This document shows positions 27,744-37,284 of a DNA stretch of 62,282 nt, piece after piece. Source of the DNA: Anaerobutyricum hallii DSM 3353 (GTDB taxonomy: Bacteria; Bacillota; Clostridia; Lachnospirales; Lachnospiraceae); NCBI RefSeq assembly GCF_000173975.1, contig NZ_ACEP01000054.1, forward strand, positions 1 through 62,282, given 5' to 3'. The position numbers were made by a program, and so were the translations under genes. The notes beneath the pieces were generated by a model, which was given only the letters and a program-made list of their open reading frames with translations, was not told the origin of the DNA and did not search any database. Positions within the stretch are counted from its first letter, which is position 1. Each line of letters starts with the position of its first letter.

Positions 27744-28415
27744 ATGGCAAATATTTATATAGTGGAGGACGACACAAATATTCAGGAGATTGAGGCAATC
27801 GCATTAAAGAACAGCGGGCATAGCGTAGAACAGTTTGACGATGCGGCACATTTCTACAAAAAGTTAGAAGAAAAACTGCCAGACCTTGCGATTCTTGACC
27901 TCATGCTTCCAGATGAAGATGGTTATGAAATTGTGAAGAAGCTTCGCCAGAATCCTGCCACAAAGAAGCTGCCGGTTATCATGGTAACTGCAAAAACTTC
28001 CGAGATTGACATGGTAAGGGGACTCGATATCGGAGCGGACGATTATATTAAGAAACCATTTTCCATTATCGAATTTATTACAAGAGTAAAAGCGATTCTG
28101 CGCCGTACTTTAGAGCAGCCGGACGATAAATATATGACAATCGGAGACATTTTCTTAGATAATGAGCGTCATGTCGTTTATGTTGATAATAAGGGAATTG
28201 AGCTGACTTACAAGGAATACGAACTTTTAAAACTTCTTATGCACAACGCTGGAATTGTTCTTACCAGAGAAAAAATCATGGAGCGTGTGTGGGATACTGA
28301 ATTTGAAGGCGAATCCCGAACCGTTGATATGCATATCAAGACACTCCGTAAGAAGCTGGGAGACAGCAGCAGACATATTAAGACGGTGCGAAATGTTGGG
28401 TATGTTATGGAATAG
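27744..28415 (+). CDS. phoP: Phosphate response regulator (PhoP/PhoB type)
   Basis: 223 residues, OmpR/PhoB class. Receiver with acidic pair EDD near residue 9, phosphoacceptor Asp in AILDLMLPDEDG, MVTAK and KPF; then a winged-helix with RTVDMHIKTLRKKLG and VRNVGYVME. It starts 2 nt after the cotransporter stop and is followed by the kinase after 11 nt. Presumed to bind the TTTAC boxes before pstS and the cotransporter. Confidence 0.92.
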   Translation: MANIYIVEDDTNIQEIEAIALKNSGHSVEQFDDAAHFYKKLEEKLPDLAILDLMLPDEDGYEIVKKLRQNPATKKLPVIMVTAKTSEIDMVRGLDIGADDYIKKPFSIIEFITRVKAILRRTLEQPDDKYMTIGDIFLDNERHVVYVDNKGIELTYKEYELLKLLMHNAGIVLTREKIMERVWDTEFEGESRTVDMHIKTLRKKLGDSSRHIKTVRNVGYVME

Positions 28416-28426
28416 GGGACTTTTTT

Positions 28427-29740
28427 ATGAGAAGAAAGATTAATGTGCAATTAATCAGTATCTCGATTATTGCGATTATTTCTACGATGCTGGTCATGCT
28501 ATTTGTATTTTATGATTTATTTCAAACACAGGTACAGGATGATCTTAGCGCCAATGCTATTGTATTAAAAAATACAGGAATTTTTCATTCAGGGAACGAA
28601 AAGGCAATACATATGGATTACCGGGAACTGCGTGTGACGTGGATTTCATCAGATGGAACGGTTCTTTATGATAACGATGCCGATGTCGGAACTATGGATA
28701 ACCATATGAGTCGTCCAGAAGTAAAGAATGCATTTAAAAGAGGAGATGGAAGTGCTGTTCGTCAATCTGCAACAATGGGAACGAATACATTTTATTATGC
28801 CATAAAATTAAATGATGGCTCTGTCCTCCGAGTTGCCAGAGAAGCAAGCAATATATGGACAGTTGGAGGAAAAATTTTTCCGATTATAGCGGCGACGATA
28901 CTTGTGATGATGATTCTGTGCATTATACTGGCACACTTTATGACAAAGAATCTGGTAAAGCCGATCGAGCAGATGGCAGTGGATATTAATGATTTTTCCA
29001 TTACACCGGCATATAAAGAACTTGCTCCATTTGCAGCAACTATTCGAGCGCAGCATGCGGACATTTTAAAAAGTGCGAGAATGCGCCAGGACTTTACCGC
29101 CAATGTTTCGCATGAACTAAAAACACCGCTTACCGCCATATCCGGCTATGCCGAACTTATGGAAAATGGAATGGTACCGCCAGAAGAAATCGGCAGCTTT
29201 GCACAGAAAATAGAGAAAAATGCCCGACGCCTGCTTTCTCTCATTAATGATATCATCCGTCTTTCGGAGCTTGATAGTTCCAATACACAGCTTCTTGTAG
29301 AGAAATTTGATCTTTTCGAAGAAGCACAGATTTGCGTAGAAAATATGCAAATCTATGCCGAGAAAAACGATGTTACCATAACTTATGAGGGAGGCCATCA
29401 GGAAATCACCGCAAATCGCGAGATGATTAACGAACTGATCAATAATCTTTGTGCCAATGCCATTCGTTACAATAAAAAGAACGGAAGCGTAAAGGTCAGA
29501 GTGGACAGCTCACAAGGCCACCCATATATCAGTGTGGCAGATACCGGAATCGGAATTTCCAAAGAACACCAGAAGCGAGTGTTCGAGCGCTTCTACCGAG
29601 TAGACAAAAGCCGTTCCAAACAGACTGGGGGAACAGGATTGGGTCTTGCTATCGTAAAGCATATCGTTGCGCTGCACGATGCACAGCTAAACTTAGAGAG
29701 CGAAGTTGGCAAGGGAACAACGATTACTGTGACCTTCTAA
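28427..29740 (+). CDS. phoR: Phosphate sensor histidine kinase (PhoR type)
   Basis: 437 residues. N-terminal helix, extracytoplasmic loop of about 110 residues, second membrane helix (FPIIAATILVMMILCIIL), HAMP-like linker, then HisKA with VSHELKTPLTAISG and a HATPase domain with NNLCANAIRYN (N box), DTGIGI (G1), FERFYRVDKS (F) and GTGLGLAIVKH (G2). Membrane-bound kinase for the adjacent regulator. No separate PAS domain is evident between HAMP and HisKA. Terminator at 29797. Confidence 0.92.
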   Translation: MRRKINVQLISISIIAIISTMLVMLFVFYDLFQTQVQDDLSANAIVLKNTGIFHSGNEKAIHMDYRELRVTWISSDGTVLYDNDADVGTMDNHMSRPEVKNAFKRGDGSAVRQSATMGTNTFYYAIKLNDGSVLRVAREASNIWTVGGKIFPIIAATILVMMILCIILAHFMTKNLVKPIEQMAVDINDFSITPAYKELAPFAATIRAQHADILKSARMRQDFTANVSHELKTPLTAISGYAELMENGMVPPEEIGSFAQKIEKNARRLLSLINDIIRLSELDSSNTQLLVEKFDLFEEAQICVENMQIYAEKNDVTITYEGGHQEITANREMINELINNLCANAIRYNKKNGSVKVRVDSSQGHPYISVADTGIGISKEHQKRVFERFYRVDKSRSKQTGGTGLGLAIVKHIVALHDAQLNLESEVGKGTTITVTF

Positions 29741-29796
29741 ACTGACCATAGTAAACTACTAGGAAAACTCAGAAAAACAAAATATTAATACCAAAC

Positions 29797-29845
29797 TGAC
29801 CATATTGACTATATCTAAATTGGATATTTCAATATGGTCATTTTT
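29797..29845 (+). terminator. Terminator after phoR
   Basis: Perfect 12-bp arms TGACCATATTGA / TCAATATGGTCA (29797-29808, 29829-29840) followed by TTTTTG. Confidence 0.85.
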
Positions 29846-29856
29846 GCTGTACTATA

Positions 29857-30169
29857 CGGACAGATGCAAAATTTAACACAGCAAAATTTAACACAGTTAA
29901 TACAGACGCTAATTTATGAAAAGGAATCAAAAGCTAATTTTATTCCGTTACGCTGGACATTCCGTTTTGCCCAATAAAACAAAATTCTTCTCGATAAGTC
30001 CCTCGAAGAATTTATGGTCAAAACTCCATAGCGTAAAGTTATAAAATTAGCTTTTGATTCCTTTTCATAAATTAGCTGTGCGTAGCAGCCAGAAGGGATT
30101 GAAATTTTTAGTTTTGTTAAAATTTGCTGTATTTAGCAGCCGGAAATAAAGTATAAAATTTCCGTCTGT
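29857..30169. repeat. About 310-bp nested palindrome between phoR and pdxS
   Basis: Concentric inverted repeats: outermost ACGGACAG/CTGTCCGT-like ends, then ACAGCAAAATTTAAC/GTTAAAATTTGCTGT, then about 45-bp arms (29909-29954 and 30030-30075; CTAATTTATGAAAAGG and complement, also AAAAGCTAATTTTAT), and a central AATTCTTC/GAAGAATT. No coding capacity and no shared core with the variable-stem family. It could form a long hairpin in the leader of pdxS. Confidence 0.75.
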
Positions 30170-30207
30170 TTCCTCTACTATACCTTCAAGCTGAAAGGAG
30201 TTTTATC

Positions 30208-31092
30208 ATGAATAATAATGCAGAAAAACAGTATGAATTAAACAAGGAACTTGCCCAGATGTTAAAAGGCGGCGTAATCATGGACGTTACGACTCCGGAG
30301 CAGGCAAAGATTGCTGAAGAAGCTGGAGCTTGTGCCGTTATGGCATTAGAGAGAATCCCAGCTGACATTCGTGCAGCCGGTGGTGTTTCCAGAATGAGCG
30401 ACCCTAAGATGATTCGTGGAATACAGGAAGCGGTTTCTATTCCGGTTATGGCAAAATGCCGTATCGGTCATTTCGCAGAAGCACAGATTCTTGAGGCAAT
30501 TGAGATTGACTACATCGATGAGAGTGAAGTACTTTCCCCAGCAGACGATGTATATCATATTGATAAAAAACAGTTCAAAGTTCCATTTGTATGTGGAGCA
30601 AAAGATTTAGGTGAGGCTCTTAGAAGAATCAACGAAGGTGCTTCTATGATTCGTACAAAAGGGGAACCAGGAACAGGTGATGTTGTACAGGCTGTACGTC
30701 ATATGCGTATGATGAATCGTGAAATCGCACGTATCACATCTATGAGACAGGATGAGCTTTTTGAAGTAGCAAAAGAATTAAGAGTTCCTTATGAACTGGT
30801 ATTAAAAGTACACGATACAGGAAGACTTCCAGTTGTTAACTTTGCAGCCGGCGGTGTTGCAACTCCTGCCGATGCAGCCTTAATGATGCAGCTTGGTGCA
30901 GAAGGTGTATTCGTTGGTTCTGGTATCTTTAAGTCCGGTAATCCAAAGAAGAGAGCTGATGCTATTGTAAAGGCAGTTACAAACTACAAAGACGCAAAGA
31001 TGCTCGCAGAACTTTCCTCAGACTTAGGAGAGGCTATGGTTGGTATCAACGAGAGCGAGATTCAGTTATTAATGGCAGAGAGAGGAAAATAA
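30208..31092 (+). CDS. pdxS: Pyridoxal 5'-phosphate synthase, PdxS subunit
   Basis: 294 residues of this highly conserved TIM barrel: [21 protein letters not shown], the active Lys region [16 protein letters not shown], and [29 protein letters not shown]. With ammonia from PdxT it builds PLP from ribose-5-phosphate and glyceraldehyde-3-phosphate. AAAGGAG precedes the ATG. pdxT follows after 1 nt. Confidence 0.97.
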   Translation: MNNNAEKQYELNKELAQMLKGGVIMDVTTPEQAKIAEEAGACAVMALERIPADIRAAGGVSRMSDPKMIRGIQEAVSIPVMAKCRIGHFAEAQILEAIEIDYIDESEVLSPADDVYHIDKKQFKVPFVCGAKDLGEALRRINEGASMIRTKGEPGTGDVVQAVRHMRMMNREIARITSMRQDELFEVAKELRVPYELVLKVHDTGRLPVVNFAAGGVATPADAALMMQLGAEGVFVGSGIFKSGNPKKRADAIVKAVTNYKDAKMLAELSSDLGEAMVGINESEIQLLMAERGK

Positions 31093-31093
31093 A

Positions 31094-31669
31094 ATGAAGA
31101 TTGCGGTACTTGCGGTCCAGGGGGCCTTTATAGAACATGAAAAAGCATTACAGAGACTTGGAGCAGAGACAGTAGAGCTTAGAAAGGCTGAAGATTTAGA
31201 GCAGGATTTTGATGGCCTTGTTCTGCCGGGCGGCGAAAGTACCGTACAGAGCAGACTTTTAAAAGAACTCTCCATGTTCGAACCTTTAAAGGAAAAAATA
31301 GAAGAAGGACTTCCAGTTTTAGCGACCTGTGCGGGATTAATCTTACTGGCACAGAATGTCTCTAATGATGAGAAACGTGGTTTTGCGACCTTACCTGTTA
31401 CTGTAAAGAGAAATGCTTACGGAAGACAGCTTGGAAGTTTCTATTACGAAGGCGGGATTAAAGGAATCGGAACATATCCGATGGAATTTATTCGTGCTCC
31501 ATATATTGAATCTGTCGGGGATGATGTGGAAATACTTGCTGAAGTAGAGGAAAAAATTGTAGGTGTTGCCTACAAAAATCAGCTGGCATTCTCCTTTCAT
31601 CCGGAATTGACTGGAAATGATAAGATTCATGAGAAATTTCTTGAACTAATCAAAGTAAGTAATGACTAA
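31094..31669 (+). CDS. pdxT: Pyridoxal 5'-phosphate synthase glutaminase PdxT
   Basis: 191 residues. Class I glutaminase with GGESTV oxyanion motif, nucleophile Cys in ATCAGLILLA, and His-Glu in FSFHPELT. It supplies ammonia to PdxS in a 12+12 complex. The Gly-rich opening AVLAVQGAFIEHEKAL is typical. Confidence 0.97.
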   Translation: MKIAVLAVQGAFIEHEKALQRLGAETVELRKAEDLEQDFDGLVLPGGESTVQSRLLKELSMFEPLKEKIEEGLPVLATCAGLILLAQNVSNDEKRGFATLPVTVKRNAYGRQLGSFYYEGGIKGIGTYPMEFIRAPYIESVGDDVEILAEVEEKIVGVAYKNQLAFSFHPELTGNDKIHEKFLELIKVSND

Positions 31670-31734
31670 CTTTTGCACTAAAATACGCTTGTCAGCGAAA
31701 AAAGCCTATGCTACAATAGATGAGGAATTGAATA

Positions 31735-31886
31735 ACAGTGTATAAGTTCTGAAAGGATGAAAAGAGAATCCGGTTAGAGTCCGGAGCGAATCCGTCACTG
31801 TAAGGGGAGTCTGTACAATTATCCACTGAGGCGATATTGTTTTGGGAAGGGTGTACCGACAGAGAACTAAGCCAGGAGAACTGCTT
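31735..31886 (+). promoter_or_regulatory. Cobalamin riboswitch
   Basis: Recognised by AAAAGAGAATCCGG, the core GCGAATCCGTCACTGTAAGG and the B12 box AGCCAGGAGAACTGC (31870-31884). About 400 nt of leader follow before the next gene, an M14-type hydrolase at 32289. B12 riboswitches usually precede transport or synthesis genes, which are not present here. Confidence 0.88.
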
Positions 31887-31984
31887 ATATACTTAGTCAA
31901 CTCATCTTACGGAATTTTAAGAGAGCTGTACATAGAATAAAGAGAATTTTTATACATACTTTGGCTGGCTGGTGGTAAGATTAG

Positions 31985-32071
31985 TATATCAGATGTGAGA
32001 TGACTTCCACATCTGCAGGTGGCGAGCAACAAATCAGTATCAGTGGAGGAGTCAATCCCCCATCTGATATA
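31985..32071 (+). repeat. 85-nt branched repeat, copy 1
   Basis: TATATCAGATG/CATCTGATATA closing helix; inner hairpins CCAC/GTGG and TGGAGG/CCCCCA with changes relative to copy 2 (39170-39276) that keep pairing. Conserved single-stranded GCGAGCAACAAATCAGTATC. Looks like a small structured RNA or a MITE. A CAAGAATGCC/GGCATTCTTG hairpin follows at 32077. Confidence 0.75.
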
Positions 32072-32156
32072 GCCTCTAGCAAGAATGCCGGGGCATTCTT
32101 GAAAAATTCAGGTAGTATAGTGAATTAGTACATCAGATTTAGAGTACGATAGATGA

Positions 32157-32188
32157 AAAGACTTATAGCAATATAGGTCTTTTTTTCG
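32157..32188 (+). terminator. Terminator downstream of the B12 riboswitch
   Basis: AAAAGACTTATA/TATAGGTCTTTTTTT hairpin with U tract, ahead of the M14 gene. May be the riboswitch expression platform or an independent attenuator. Confidence 0.65.
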
Positions 32189-32218
32189 TATAGTTTATAA
32201 CTTGTATTATTTTAGAAG

Positions 32219-32260
32219 ATTAAGTGGGAATCCTCAGTAATTCAATTGCTGAGGAATTCA
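32219..32260 (+). repeat. 5'-UTR hairpin with conserved ATTCAATTG loop, copy 2
   Basis: TTAAGTGGGAATCCTCAG, loop TAATTCAATTG, CTGAGGAATTC. The stem differs from copy 1 at 8290 but pairs even better. It ends about 28 nt before the M14 start codon. Confidence 0.65.
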
Positions 32261-32288
32261 TAATATTATTTTTAGAAGGAGAGTATGC

Positions 32289-33377
32289 ATGGGATTTCAG
32301 TTAGGCAATCTTTATGTGGAAAAAGGACAAAAAACATGTGGATTTTTGAAGCTGCCTTTTACAGAGGATGAGCTTCCGGTAACATTAATCTATGGAAGGG
32401 AAGAAGGACCGACCGTCTTAGTAGATGGCGGTATCCATAATGCAGAATATGTAGGAATTGAGTGCGTCACAGGTCTTGCAAAGCAGCTTCAGCCAGAGGA
32501 TATCAAGGGAATTCTTATCATGATACATATCGTAAACGTGAATGGATTTCAGGCAAGAACCGTCAGTGTCTCGGCAGAAGACGGCAAGAATTTAAACCGT
32601 GTTTTTCCAGGAAATGAAAATGGCACTTATACCGATAAGCTTGCTTACTTTATGGAAAAAGAGATTTTTTCTAAGGTAGATTATTATATTGATGTTCATA
32701 ATGGGGACTGGTTTGAAGATCTGACTCCGTTTATTTACTGTGTGGGAAATGCACCAGCAGAAACGGTAGCAGAGGCAGAGCGTATGGCACAGGCGGCAGA
32801 TATGCCATTTTATGTGAAGTCTCAGAGTGGTAAAGGCGGGGCTTACAATTATGCCGGCTCTCTCGGAATTCCATCTGTATTAATCGAGCGAGGCTGTAAT
32901 GGTATGTGGTCAGAAGAGGAAGTAGCAGCGTCACAAAAAGATGTAAAGAATATTTTGCGTCGTATCGATGTATTAAAAACGAAACCAACCTTATCGGAGA
33001 TGCAGATGCGTGTGCCAAGACATATGCACCATGCACATTATATTGATTCAGAAAAGGCAGGCTGCTGGTTCCCGAAAAAGAAAGCGGGACAGGTTGCCAG
33101 GGCAGGAGAACTTCTTGGAGAATTAAAGGATTACTTTGGCAATGTCATTGAAGAAATTCGTTTAAAAGAAGATGCGATTATCCTGTATCAGACAATTTCA
33201 TACTCTGTTCCGGAAAATTCACCGCTTATTGCCTATGGCCATTACGATACCTGTATTGATGATCTCGGTGATATGAATCATGAACATACCCATGAGGAAC
33301 TGCATAAGCATCATAAAGAACATTACGATGACCATGCCGGAATTCATTCCCGTGAGATGTGGGAGGACATGATTTGA
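32289..33377 (+). CDS. M14/succinylglutamate desuccinylase-aspartoacylase family zinc hydrolase with His-rich tail
   Basis: 362 residues. Zinc ligands: His and Glu in GGIHNAEYVG (HxxE) and a later His in YYIDVHNGDWF; substrate-binding type KNLNRVFPGN and the catalytic-region IERGCNGMW. The C-terminal 40 residues are very rich in His (HEHTHEELHKHHKEHYDDH), which suggests extra metal binding or storage. It probably removes an acyl group from an amino acid or peptide. A MATE gene overlaps its stop. The B12 riboswitch lies about 400 nt upstream. Confidence 0.85.
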   Translation: MGFQLGNLYVEKGQKTCGFLKLPFTEDELPVTLIYGREEGPTVLVDGGIHNAEYVGIECVTGLAKQLQPEDIKGILIMIHIVNVNGFQARTVSVSAEDGKNLNRVFPGNENGTYTDKLAYFMEKEIFSKVDYYIDVHNGDWFEDLTPFIYCVGNAPAETVAEAERMAQAADMPFYVKSQSGKGGAYNYAGSLGIPSVLIERGCNGMWSEEEVAASQKDVKNILRRIDVLKTKPTLSEMQMRVPRHMHHAHYIDSEKAGCWFPKKKAGQVARAGELLGELKDYFGNVIEEIRLKEDAIILYQTISYSVPENSPLIAYGHYDTCIDDLGDMNHEHTHEELHKHHKEHYDDHAGIHSREMWEDMI

Positions 33378-34723
33378 GAAATTTAAAAAAGAATACACAT
33401 ACTTTGACAGAAGGAAGTATTTGGAAGGGCATCCTGTTATTTGCCCTTCCTCTTTTAGGTTCCAGTCTTATTCAGCAGCTTTACAGTACGGTTGACCTTA
33501 TTTTTGTCGGACAGCTTCTTGGAACAAAAGCCTCTGCAGCAATCGGGGCAAGTGGACTGATCGTTACCTGCCTGATTGGATTCTTCAATGGAATGGCAGT
33601 CGGAACCAATGTATTTGCAGCCAGACATTACGGAGCAAAACGTTTTAACGAACTGAAAAAGTTAATCCAGACAATTTTCTGGACAGGAATCATCGGCGGT
33701 TTATTATTGATGGTGATTGGATTGATATTTTCTCCAATCTTTTTAACATGGATGGGAACGCCGAAAAGTATTTTTCCGCTGGCGGTACGTTATCTGCGAA
33801 TCTATATGGTGAGCATGATATCCATAGTCAGCTACAACCTGTTAAGCGGAGTATTGAGAGCGTTAGGTGACTCGAGAACACCGTTACTGTATCAGTTCTT
33901 TGGTGGAATCATCAATGTATTTGCTGACTTTATCTTTTTAGCAGTGTTCCATATGGGCGTGGAAGGAACTGCACTGGCAACCCTTTTTTCCCAGACAGTT
34001 GCGGCAATCGGAATTATGCTACATTTATATCGGTTAAAAGAACCATATGCCCTGCGTTTCAGTATAAAAGAATGTAGTCTGCGTGAGTTTACGGATATAT
34101 TAAAAGTCGGTGTACCCGCTGGTGTACAGTCGATTATCATTACCTTATCAAACATTATCATCCAGTCACAGATTAATACACTTGGCGTTACAGCGGTTGC
34201 ATCTTTTACAGTCTACTTCCGTGTGGAACTCATCGTATATCTGCCGATTATCGCACTCGGTCAGGCTGTCGTATCCTTTGTCGGGCAAAATTACGGAGCC
34301 GGAAACTGGAACCGAATTAAAAAAGGAAATAAATTCAGCATCCTTGGCGGTTCTTTTGCAACATTTATTGCCTGTATACTGCTTATTATCGCAATGCCAG
34401 TTATCCTAAAAGCATTTACAAAAGATACTGCCGTAGCAGCACAGACATTAGAAATCATAAAAGTAACCTTTCCATTCTACTTTTTCTATACCGTACTGGA
34501 ATGTTTCAGCAGTAATTTAAGAGGATTTGGAAAGGCGTTCTTACCGATGGTCGTAACAGTCGTAAGTTTCTGTGGATTCCGCATTGCTGCGCTGTTTGTA
34601 CTTATGGCACAGAATCCTTCCTCGGATAAAGTGGCGCTTTCCTATCCGATATCTTGGGGAATTGCGGCAATAGCAATGGCAGTGCTGTATGTGAGGAATA
34701 GGAGCGGAGAGAAAACTCTGTAG
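33374..34723 (+). CDS. MATE family efflux transporter
   Basis: 449 residues, twelve-helix MATE protein: SLIQQLYSTVDLIFVGQLLG near the N-terminus, LSGVLRALGDSRTPLLYQ, and FVGQNYGAGNWNRIKKG in the second half. The start is taken as TTG at 33374, which overlaps the TGA of the M14 gene, with GGGAGG 8 nt upstream. Translational coupling suggests that it exports the product or substrate of the hydrolase. The longer frame (GTG at 33359) would put the RBS inside the gene. Confidence 0.9.
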   Translation: MRNLKKNTHTLTEGSIWKGILLFALPLLGSSLIQQLYSTVDLIFVGQLLGTKASAAIGASGLIVTCLIGFFNGMAVGTNVFAARHYGAKRFNELKKLIQTIFWTGIIGGLLLMVIGLIFSPIFLTWMGTPKSIFPLAVRYLRIYMVSMISIVSYNLLSGVLRALGDSRTPLLYQFFGGIINVFADFIFLAVFHMGVEGTALATLFSQTVAAIGIMLHLYRLKEPYALRFSIKECSLREFTDILKVGVPAGVQSIIITLSNIIIQSQINTLGVTAVASFTVYFRVELIVYLPIIALGQAVVSFVGQNYGAGNWNRIKKGNKFSILGGSFATFIACILLIIAMPVILKAFTKDTAVAAQTLEIIKVTFPFYFFYTVLECFSSNLRGFGKAFLPMVVTVVSFCGFRIAALFVLMAQNPSSDKVALSYPISWGIAAIAMAVLYVRNRSGEKTL

Positions 34724-34799
34724 TTTAATAAAGATAGATGAAACAGAGGAAAGCATAGTATCGTAGATGTAAAGAAGGAGCGGCAAGAAGTCATCTATA

Positions 34800-34884
34800 A
34801 AAAGAGCCTCCTTATAACGCTTGATTTTGTGACTTTGTGTTTTTTACAACTGAGCAAAATCAAGCGTTATAAGGAGGCTCTTTT
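34800..34884. terminator. Bidirectional terminator with perfect 30-bp arms
   Basis: Arms AAAAGAGCCTCCTTATAACG (34800 on) and complement ending 34884, 25-nt loop starting TGACTTTGTG. It serves the convergent MATE and ThrE genes, A/T tracts on both sides. The loop start (TTTTGTGACTTT) resembles the core start of the variable-stem family. Confidence 0.85.
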
Positions 34885-34931
34885 GCTAATAGCGTAACTT
34901 TGCTGCTCCGCTATTATATCTGTGTTTTCTA

Positions 34932-36263
34932 TTAAGTACAATACCGAAATGTTTTATCTGTAAGGATTCTTGCAAAAATCAACCCAAGTGGTAAAGCAAG
35001 AATGATTAAAAGGGCAGAGGCAAACCAAGTGGCGGAGGTGGCGAGGGACATAATTCCCAAGTTGTAGAATCCGCGGTAGAGGTAGAGGCCTGGAACCATA
35101 ATAACGATGGAAGGGACGGTTACGGAAATTCTTGGGTAGCCGACTCTGTCTTTCATGAGGGAGGCAAGGATTCCTGCGGTTAAGGCTCCGATAAAAGCTG
35201 CGGCAGCAGGGGGAGCATTTACAAGGTCAACGAGTTCTAATCGAAGTGTATTTGCGATAGCGCCAATACTTGCGGCGGCGACTGCCAGTGGGATTGGGCT
35301 GTTAAACATGATGGAGAATCCGAATACACCGCAGAAACTTGCCAGAAACCGGAAAATAATCCAACCAGCTAAAGGCAGAGAAATCTTTATAAAATCAACA
35401 GGCTGTAAATGTAAAATTAATGCCATAATCCATGCAGACATTGTTGCGACTAAAATGATGATTAATGCATAACCGAGCCGTTCGATACCGGAACGCATAT
35501 CAAGTTTTGCAAGGTCAATGCCGCTTGTGATAAATGGAAATCCTGGAATGATGAACAGCATCGCGCAGATATATCCTGCTTCATGTTTGACGGAAAGTCC
35601 CAGAAAGATTTCGCCCAATTTTAAAAGTCCGGCATAGGAAAGGCAGGCGAGGGAAACGGATAAGACAATTCCCAGAAACAAGGTATAATGGTGCTTGGTA
35701 AGTTTACATCTTAAAAAGTTTCCGAGACCAGCTCCGACAAAAGCACAAAACATTTCAATCGGTCCGCCGCCAAGCAAAAAGGTAAATCCTCCGCAGGCAA
35801 GAGCGGCAGCGATACCAAGGGCAATCGGTGAATAAAGTCCATGAATCTCTTCAATATTATCAAGAAGATTATGTAACTGCTCACCGGACATATCTTTTCC
35901 TTCTGTTTCAAAATCCTGAATAAAATGCTCCAGACGATTCAGTTTTGAAGTGTTTACACCAGTATTGGTCAGACAGAGTGACTGCGTAAAGCCGTCCTGA
36001 CCATCAAAACAGGTATATTCAATAGACATCAGACCGATATCTGCGGTACAGGTCACGCCCATCACTTCAGCGAGAGTATTCATAGAACTGCGCACACGCC
36101 ACGCACCAGTTCCGCAGGATAAAAGCATAATGCCAGCACGGCCGATAATTGAGGCTTTTTCCGTAAGGCTTGCTTGTACAATAGGGAGATTTTGCCCCTC
36201 TTTATCGGTATATTCATGCCAGAGCACATCCATATGATTTTTTCTTATCATAGTTTCACTCAT
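34932..36263 (-). CDS. ThrE-type threonine/serine exporter
   Basis: 443 residues from MSETMIRK (AAGGA upstream). First about 115 residues are the soluble ThrE domain (VQASLTEKASIIGRAGIMLLSCGTGAWRVR, with catalytic-like Gly-rich region), followed by about ten membrane helices covering both ThrE halves (PF06738 and PF12821 type) in one chain. It exports threonine or serine across the membrane. It lies 80 nt after the unknown gene at 36344, probably one operon. Confidence 0.88.
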   Translation of the reverse strand: MSETMIRKNHMDVLWHEYTDKEGQNLPIVQASLTEKASIIGRAGIMLLSCGTGAWRVRSSMNTLAEVMGVTCTADIGLMSIEYTCFDGQDGFTQSLCLTNTGVNTSKLNRLEHFIQDFETEGKDMSGEQLHNLLDNIEEIHGLYSPIALGIAAALACGGFTFLLGGGPIEMFCAFVGAGLGNFLRCKLTKHHYTLFLGIVLSVSLACLSYAGLLKLGEIFLGLSVKHEAGYICAMLFIIPGFPFITSGIDLAKLDMRSGIERLGYALIIILVATMSAWIMALILHLQPVDFIKISLPLAGWIIFRFLASFCGVFGFSIMFNSPIPLAVAAASIGAIANTLRLELVDLVNAPPAAAAFIGALTAGILASLMKDRVGYPRISVTVPSIVIMVPGLYLYRGFYNLGIMSLATSATWFASALLIILALPLGLIFARILTDKTFRYCT

Positions 36264-36343
36264 TTTAACATTCCTTCTTACTAGTTTATAGAAACAGCTA
36301 TTGTTTAATTTTTCCTGTATTTTTATAGAAATAGCTGATATTC

Positions 36344-37147
36344 TCACAGTTCCAGACTTTCCATTCCAGCCTTTTTCATCATTTTTTCACGGCAGGCTAA
36401 AACAAGCCCATCGATTTCGCTTAAATGATGAAGCATTTTCTTTTCAAATTCCCGAATAGGGAGAAGAATACCAATCTCGTCAAAGGTCTGTTCCTTTTTT
36501 AATCCGGTTTCCTGACCATAATAAACGATGGCATGAGGTGCTTCTTTTTGAATATTATGGAACGTATCCCACACAACCGCATAAGCCTGTGCTTCGGTAA
36601 GACCTATCTTTTTCGTATCGGGAAGTGCATAAAGAATCATAATGCCACGCCGTTTATTTTCTCTTTTTTCCGTAATTTCCATATCAGTGTCATTAACATA
36701 AGAACGGACAATGTCATAACCATCTGCGAGATATAATTTTGAACGGGGAGCACAAATATGATTTTTATACGTTTCCTTAAACTTGCTATACTCTCTGCCA
36801 GAAACTATTTTTTGTGCTTCTGGAAGAAGTTCACCTTCTGGATTTGTTAAAAGTACAGGGTTCTTCCCTGCTTTTCCGTGAAATCGTTTCGGAATAAGAT
36901 ACGCCTCTCTTAAAAGGTCAAACATACTCTTTCCACAAAGCTTTAATAAAAGAGCACTGATATCCCCATTTTGATAGGCATAAAATAAGACTTTAGAAAA
37001 ATGTTTTGGATTATCCGCTTCTAATAAATGATTATCGTCCATTACATCATAGAAAATATCCATTAATTTTTTGCAGGAATCAGGGGAAGCAAGAATCTGT
37101 GAAAAGATGGCTTCAACTTCTTCCTCTCTTGGTAAAACGCTGTTCAT
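36344..37147 (-). CDS. Hypothetical protein upstream of the ThrE exporter
   Basis: 267 residues, soluble, no signal peptide. I do not recognise the family. N-terminal helical segment (EEEVEAIFSQILASPDSCKK), a middle region with IPKRFHGKAGKNPVLLTNPEGELLPEA, and an alpha-beta part with RGIMILYALPDTKKIGLTEA and AIVYYGQETGLKKEQTFDEIGILLPI. It precedes the ThrE gene on the same strand and may be cotranscribed. No cofactor motif is visible. Confidence 0.75.
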   Translation of the reverse strand: MNSVLPREEEVEAIFSQILASPDSCKKLMDIFYDVMDDNHLLEADNPKHFSKVLFYAYQNGDISALLLKLCGKSMFDLLREAYLIPKRFHGKAGKNPVLLTNPEGELLPEAQKIVSGREYSKFKETYKNHICAPRSKLYLADGYDIVRSYVNDTDMEITEKRENKRRGIMILYALPDTKKIGLTEAQAYAVVWDTFHNIQKEAPHAIVYYGQETGLKKEQTFDEIGILLPIREFEKKMLHHLSEIDGLVLACREKMMKKAGMESLEL

Positions 37148-37284
37148 AAATACACCGGCTTTCTATACTTATTCTTGGCTTAAGTATAGGAAGCTGGTGG
37201 ATTAACATCAAATGTTTTATTTACATAATAGATATGTGGATGGTGTATCTTGCTAAAATGAAATATTTTTGTATTGGTGGAGAA

